A stretch of 64,000 bases of DNA, taken from assembly GCF_023702225.1 (NCBI RefSeq), contig NZ_JAMQCO010000002.1, forward strand, positions 124,001 through 188,000, in the 5' to 3' direction. Positions 60,759 through 64,000 of the stretch are shown in pieces. This stretch comes from Aureimonas altamirensis. GTDB lineage: Bacteria; Pseudomonadota; Alphaproteobacteria; Rhizobiales; Rhizobiaceae. How positions within the stretch are numbered: the first letter of the stretch is position 1; each line of letters opens with the position of its first letter. Both the position numbers and the translations under genes were made by a program. The notes under the pieces are model-generated. The model was not told the origin of the DNA, did no database searches, and was given only the letters and a program-made list of their open reading frames with translations.

Positions 60759-62180
60759 ATGGCCGGGACTTCCGCATTCACCGCCGCGCAGTGGCGAATT
60801 CTTGCGGCGACGATCCTGGGCTCCAGCCTGACTTTCATCGACGGCACCGTCGTCAACGTCGCGCTGCCGGCCATCGGCTCCAGCCTCGACGCCGGATTCA
60901 GCGCGCTGCAATGGGTGGTCAGCGGCTATCTGCTGACCCTCGCGAGCCTGATGCTGCCGGCCGGCACGCTGGGAGACCGCCGCGGCTATGTCCGCACCTT
61001 CAGCCTTGGCCTCTTCCTGTTCTCGCTGGCATCCCTTTTCTGTGCTCTTGCCCCTGCCGCAGGATGGCTGATCGCGGCGCGCCTTTTCCAGGGCATGGCA
61101 GCGGCGGTGCTGGTGCCGGCCAGCCTGGCGCTGCTCGCACAGAACTTCCGGGGCGAGGCGCGGGGACGGGCGATCGGCATCTGGGCCGCATCCAGCGCCG
61201 TAACCACCGCCGTCGCGCCCCTCTTAGGCGGACTTCTCGTCGATCTCGGCGGCTGGCGGATCGTCTTCCTCATCAACCTGCCTTTGGCGGCGGTTGCATG
61301 GGTGCTGGTACGCCCGGCCCTCGGCGGGGACGAGGTCAAGGGCGCCGGTCCGGTCGATTTCGCGGGCGCGGCGCTTGCGACGGCAAGCCTCGGCCTGATG
61401 AGCCTCGGCCTCGTGCGGATGGGCGAAGGCGCCCTGTCGCAAGGCGGAATGCTGCTGGCCCTCTCCGTGCCGTTTCTTGCCGGCTTCGTCGCATGGCAGT
61501 TCCGCTGCCCCAATCCGATGATGCCTCCGGATCTATTCGCCAACCGGGTATTTTCCGGCGTCAACCTGCAGACCGTGCTTCTTTATGCAGCATTTTCCGG
61601 CGGTCTCCTGATGGTGCCGCTCTCCCTGATCGAGGGGCACGGTTTCGACGCGCTGGAAGCGGGCGCTGCGCTGCTTCCCATCTCGATCATCATGGGCCTG
61701 TTCTCAAGCCTGTCGGGCCGCTATGCGGCCAAGTCCGGGCCCTGGCTGTCCCTGACCATGGGACCGGTCCTGGCGGCTGCCGGCTTTACGCTCATCGGTA
61801 TCACCGCACCGCATTCCGGCTATTGGCTGGGCTACCTGCCGGGGTTGATCGTGCTGGGCTGCGGCATGACGATGGCCGTGCCGCCGCTGACGACCGTGGT
61901 GCTGGACGCCGTTCCGGACGGGCGCAGCGGAACGGCTTCCAGCATCAACAACGTGGCGGCGCGCACGGGCGGCCTCCTGGCCGTCGCGGCCCTCGGTTTC
62001 GCTTTCGGGGGCGCTGCCGCGGAAAGTCTCGACGATGCGGGCATCGGCCGCGCGACCGCTCTGGCCATGTTCGGCGCGGCCATCCTGGCGGTGCTGTCGG
62101 CGATCGCCGGCCATGTCGCCACGCGCGGCGGCGTCAGGCCTGAAGCACGCGTTTCCACACCCGTTCCGCCCCGGCACTGA
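60759..62180 (+). CDS. MFS transporter, DHA2 (EmrB/QacA) drug-efflux family
   Basis: A 473-residue 14-helix major facilitator. SSLTFIDGTVVNVALPAI is the motif D1 of the DHA2 family, GTLGDRRGYVRTF the motif A loop, and LARLFQGMAAAVLVPASLALL-like motif C is near residue 110-130. Substrates are hydrophobic compounds or dyes exported with protons. The 3' end overlaps the LysR gene by 47 bases. It may or may not be controlled by that regulator, which also stands next to a tartrate gene. Confidence 0.88.
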   Translation: MAGTSAFTAAQWRILAATILGSSLTFIDGTVVNVALPAIGSSLDAGFSALQWVVSGYLLTLASLMLPAGTLGDRRGYVRTFSLGLFLFSLASLFCALAPAAGWLIAARLFQGMAAAVLVPASLALLAQNFRGEARGRAIGIWAASSAVTTAVAPLLGGLLVDLGGWRIVFLINLPLAAVAWVLVRPALGGDEVKGAGPVDFAGAALATASLGLMSLGLVRMGEGALSQGGMLLALSVPFLAGFVAWQFRCPNPMMPPDLFANRVFSGVNLQTVLLYAAFSGGLLMVPLSLIEGHGFDALEAGAALLPISIIMGLFSSLSGRYAAKSGPWLSLTMGPVLAAAGFTLIGITAPHSGYWLGYLPGLIVLGCGMTMAVPPLTTVVLDAVPDGRSGTASSINNVAARTGGLLAVAALGFAFGGAAAESLDDAGIGRATALAMFGAAILAVLSAIAGHVATRGGVRPEARVSTPVPPRH

Positions 62181-63009
62181 GAACGCCCTGCCTGAAGATG
62201 CAGATGTTGATGTCGATCTCGGGCAGGTCGCCTTCCATCCGGACGAGCCTGCGCTCGGCGAGGTCCGCAGCCACAAGTTGCAGCGGCAGCCAGGCATAGC
62301 CCGCGCCACCCACCGCGGCGCCGCGCAACGCGGCAGCCAGATGGGATGTGAAGGCCGGGCTTTTCCCGTTGGCCTCAGGGGCCGATGGCGCACAGGCGGC
62401 CGCGATACGGCCGAGGCCCGATTCTGCGCTGTAGGCGAGATGCGCGATCTCGTCCTTCTCCAGCCCCGGCGCGTGAACGGCCACCATCCTGTCATGGCCG
62501 ATCACGCGATGCTGGAGCCGTCCATCGAAAGGATCGTCCACCAGCGGGTGATGATGGCAGATCAGGAATTCGGCGGCCTGGCGTCGCATCATCTCGGCAC
62601 AGGTCGCCATGTTCGCCGCGTTCAGCTGGATGGGCCCGAGTTCGAACCCCTCGCCCATGCGCCGGATCCAGTCCGGAAAGAACACGAAGGACAGGGTCTG
62701 GGTGGCTGCGAAGGGCACCGCCGACGTGCTCGGACCGGCGGCCTCCCGCGCCCTGCGGGCGATATGGGCGATGCGGCGTTGCAGGTCCGGCGCGAGTTCG
62801 GCGAACGCTTCCCCGGCCGGTGTCAGGGATACGCCGTGCGGCAGGCGCTGGAAAAGCGACGCCCCCACCCATGCCTCGAGCGCGCGAATGCGCCGGCTGA
62901 AGGCAGGCTGGGTCACGTTGCGCCGGGCCGCCGCCCGCGAGAAGCCGCCCTCCTCCACAACCGCCATGAAATCGTCCAGCCAGATGCCGTCCACGCCCTG
63001 CCCCATCAT
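62134..63009 (-). CDS. LysR-family transcriptional regulator
   Basis: A 291-residue LysR regulator with an N-terminal helix-turn-helix (FMAVVEEGGFSRAAARRNVTQPAFSRRI, given here in parts as FSRAAARRN and QPAFSRRIRALE) and a C-terminal co-inducer domain. ATG 63009 is followed at once by ATG 63006 and either may be used. It is divergent from the D-tartrate dehydratase gene with 93 bases between them, the classic LysR arrangement, so that gene is the likely target. A 19-base inverted repeat lies just upstream of its start codon. Confidence 0.88.
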   Translation of the reverse strand: MMGQGVDGIWLDDFMAVVEEGGFSRAAARRNVTQPAFSRRIRALEAWVGASLFQRLPHGVSLTPAGEAFAELAPDLQRRIAHIARRAREAAGPSTSAVPFAATQTLSFVFFPDWIRRMGEGFELGPIQLNAANMATCAEMMRRQAAEFLICHHHPLVDDPFDGRLQHRVIGHDRMVAVHAPGLEKDEIAHLAYSAESGLGRIAAACAPSAPEANGKSPAFTSHLAAALRGAAVGGAGYAWLPLQLVAADLAERRLVRMEGDLPEIDINICIFRQGVLSAGAERVWKRVLQA

Positions 63010-63012
63010 CGG

Positions 63013-63031
63013 CCATGCCGAAGCGGCATGG
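63013..63031. promoter_or_regulatory. Inverted repeat CCATGCCG-AAG-CGGCATGG next to the LysR start
   Basis: A perfect 19-base inverted repeat with 8-base arms begins 4 bases upstream of the LysR start codon. It covers the place of the ribosome-binding site on the minus strand. It may be an autoregulatory operator or a translational hairpin. Confidence 0.5.
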
Positions 63032-63049
63032 GCTCAACCGATCATGGCA

Positions 63050-63069
63050 TTGGATCGATGGACGATCAA
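63050..63069. promoter_or_regulatory. Candidate LysR-box between regulator and tartrate dehydratase gene
   Basis: TTGGATCGATGGACGATCAA is an imperfect dyad (TTGgATCG ... CGATCAA) in the middle of the divergent region, about 35 bases from the dehydratase start. Its size and place fit a LysR recognition site, but it was recognised by symmetry only. Confidence 0.4.
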
Positions 63070-63102
63070 AGCCGTATCCATGCCGCAGGAAAAAGGAGCA
63101 GC

Positions 63103-64000
63103 ATGCCGATGCGTATCGTTGATATCCGGGAGAAGACGGTGTCCATCGCCTCTCCCATCGCCAACGCCTATATCGACTTCTCGAAAATGACCTGTTCGGT
63201 GGTCGCGGTGGTGACGGATGTCGTTCGGCACGGCAAGCCGGTCATCGGCTACGGCTTCAACTCCAACGGGCGCTACGGGCAAGGCGCGCTGATGCGCGAA
63301 CGGTTCATTCCGCGCCTGCTGGAAGCCGACCCGAAGGCGCTGGTGGACGCCGAAAACGACAATCTCGATCCGTTCGCCATCTGGCGTACGCTGATGCAGA
63401 ACGAAAAACCCGGCGGCCACGGCGAGCGGTCCGTTGCGGTCGGCACCATCGACATGGCGGTTTGGGACGCCGTCGCCAAGATAGCCGGCGTGCCCCTGTG
63501 GCGCCTGCTGGCCGACCGGTATCGCGGCGGCGTCGCCGACGAAAAGGTCTGGGTCTATGCGGCCGGCGGCTACTACTACCCAGGCAAGGACGACGAAAAG
63601 CTCAAGGACGAGATGCGATCCTATCTCGACCGGGGATACGAGGTCGTCAAGATGAAGATCGGCGCCGTCCCCCTGGAAGAAGACCTGCGGCGGATCGAAT
63701 CCGTCCTGTCCGTCGTCGGCACCGGAGCCCGCCTGGCCGTGGACGCCAATGGCCGCTTCGACCTCGAAACCGCCATCGCCTACGCGCAGGCGCTCAGCCC
63801 ATACGGCCTGTTCTGGTACGAGGAAGCGGGCGATCCCCTGGATTATGCGCTGCAGGCGGATCTTGCGCATCATTATGCGGGGCCGATGGCGACGGGCGAG
63901 AACCTCTTCTCGCACCAGGATGCGCGCAACCTTCTGCGGCATGGCGGCATGCGCCCCGACCGCGACTGGCTGCAATTCGATTGCGCCCTGTCCTACGGCC
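63103..64000 (+). CDS. tarD: D-tartrate dehydratase (enolase superfamily), 3' end cut by window
   Basis: The frame is open from ATG 63103 to the window end (299 codons visible). It is a mandelate racemase/muconate lactonising enzyme family member. The segments GYGFNSNGRYGQGAL, NEKPGGHGERSVAVGTIDMAVWD, YAAGGYYYPGKD and MRPDRDWLQFDCALSYG match the Bradyrhizobium D-tartrate dehydratase as I recall it. The catalytic KxK pair is in VVKMKIG, and metal ligands are in AVDANGRF, FWYEEAGD and ATGENLF. It dehydrates D-tartrate to oxaloacetate. A strong AAAGGAG is 5 bases upstream. A LysR gene lies divergently next to it. Confidence 0.9.
   Translation, partial: MPMRIVDIREKTVSIASPIANAYIDFSKMTCSVVAVVTDVVRHGKPVIGYGFNSNGRYGQGALMRERFIPRLLEADPKALVDAENDNLDPFAIWRTLMQNEKPGGHGERSVAVGTIDMAVWDAVAKIAGVPLWRLLADRYRGGVADEKVWVYAAGGYYYPGKDDEKLKDEMRSYLDRGYEVVKMKIGAVPLEEDLRRIESVLSVVGTGARLAVDANGRFDLETAIAYAQALSPYGLFWYEEAGDPLDYALQADLAHHYAGPMATGENLFSHQDARNLLRHGGMRPDRDWLQFDCALSYG

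Noticed and set aside
1-64000. CRISPR array, insertion sequence, prophage or integrative element
   Set aside because: No regularly spaced repeats, transposase, integrase or phage structural genes were found on reading either strand. Long exact repeats could still be missed by eye.

Overview
The window is a dense, high-GC bacterial chromosome or large-plasmid segment. Family make-up points to an alphaproteobacterium of the order Hyphomicrobiales (Rhizobiales): an Omp25-type outer-membrane barrel, many rbs-, bmp- and dpp-type uptake operons with their own GntR, LacI and XRE regulators, a biuret hydrolase closely resembling the rhizobial enzyme, and a tartrate dehydratase closely resembling the bradyrhizobial one. 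This placement rests on recognising the proteins, not on a marker gene. No rRNA, tRNA, insertion sequence, integrase or CRISPR array was seen.

Layout. (1) 1-608: 3' end of a CobW-type metallochaperone GTPase. 715-2462: a GntR regulator and a DapA-like aldolase, followed on the other strand by an outer-membrane barrel (2506-3300). (2) 3488-11111, minus strand: an XRE/cupin regulator heads a seven-gene catabolic operon made of a ribose-type ABC importer, a phosphotriesterase homologue, a PfkB kinase, a BtpA-family protein and an N-carbamoyl-type M20 hydrolase; the substrate is unknown. (3) 11258-18128, plus strand: a LacI regulator, a ThuA-like amidotransferase-fold protein, a second ribose-type importer and an ArgE/DapE-type deacylase. 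(4) 18092-28076, minus strand: a ten-gene biuret/ureide nitrogen-scavenging operon (BMP-type importer, formamidase, biuret hydrolase, second isochorismatase-fold hydrolase, cupin, allophanate hydrolase, GntR). A broken acetyltransferase remnant and a YcaC-like hydrolase lie upstream. (5) 29236-33912, minus strand: cobalamin riboswitch, btuB, a DEDDh exonuclease and an exported argininosuccinate-lyase-like protein.

(6) 34048-50595 is a surface-polysaccharide and signalling region: three glycosyltransferases (one fused to a deacetylase-like domain), two UDP-sugar dehydrogenases and a nucleotide-sugar epimerase. Between them is a tightly coupled four-gene operon (42181-47506) encoding an ABC-exporter-like membrane protein whose ATPase motifs are all lost, a cyclic-nucleotide-binding protein, a metallo-beta-lactamase-fold hydrolase and a class III nucleotidyl cyclase. 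This looks like a self-contained cyclic-nucleotide circuit around a membrane pseudo-ATPase and is the strongest candidate for an undescribed system here. (7) 50638-58586: a peptide/oligosaccharide-type importer whose double ATPase is fused in frame to a polysaccharide-lyase-like domain, with an FkbM methyltransferase inside the operon. (8) 58703-64000: YeeE/YedE and TauE sulfur-compound transporters, an MFS drug-type exporter, a LysR regulator and a divergent D-tartrate dehydratase cut by the window end.

Genes are packed with many 4-base start/stop overlaps, and five convergent pairs overlap at their 3' ends. Several operons have clear inverted repeats at their heads that are candidate operators for the adjacent regulators.
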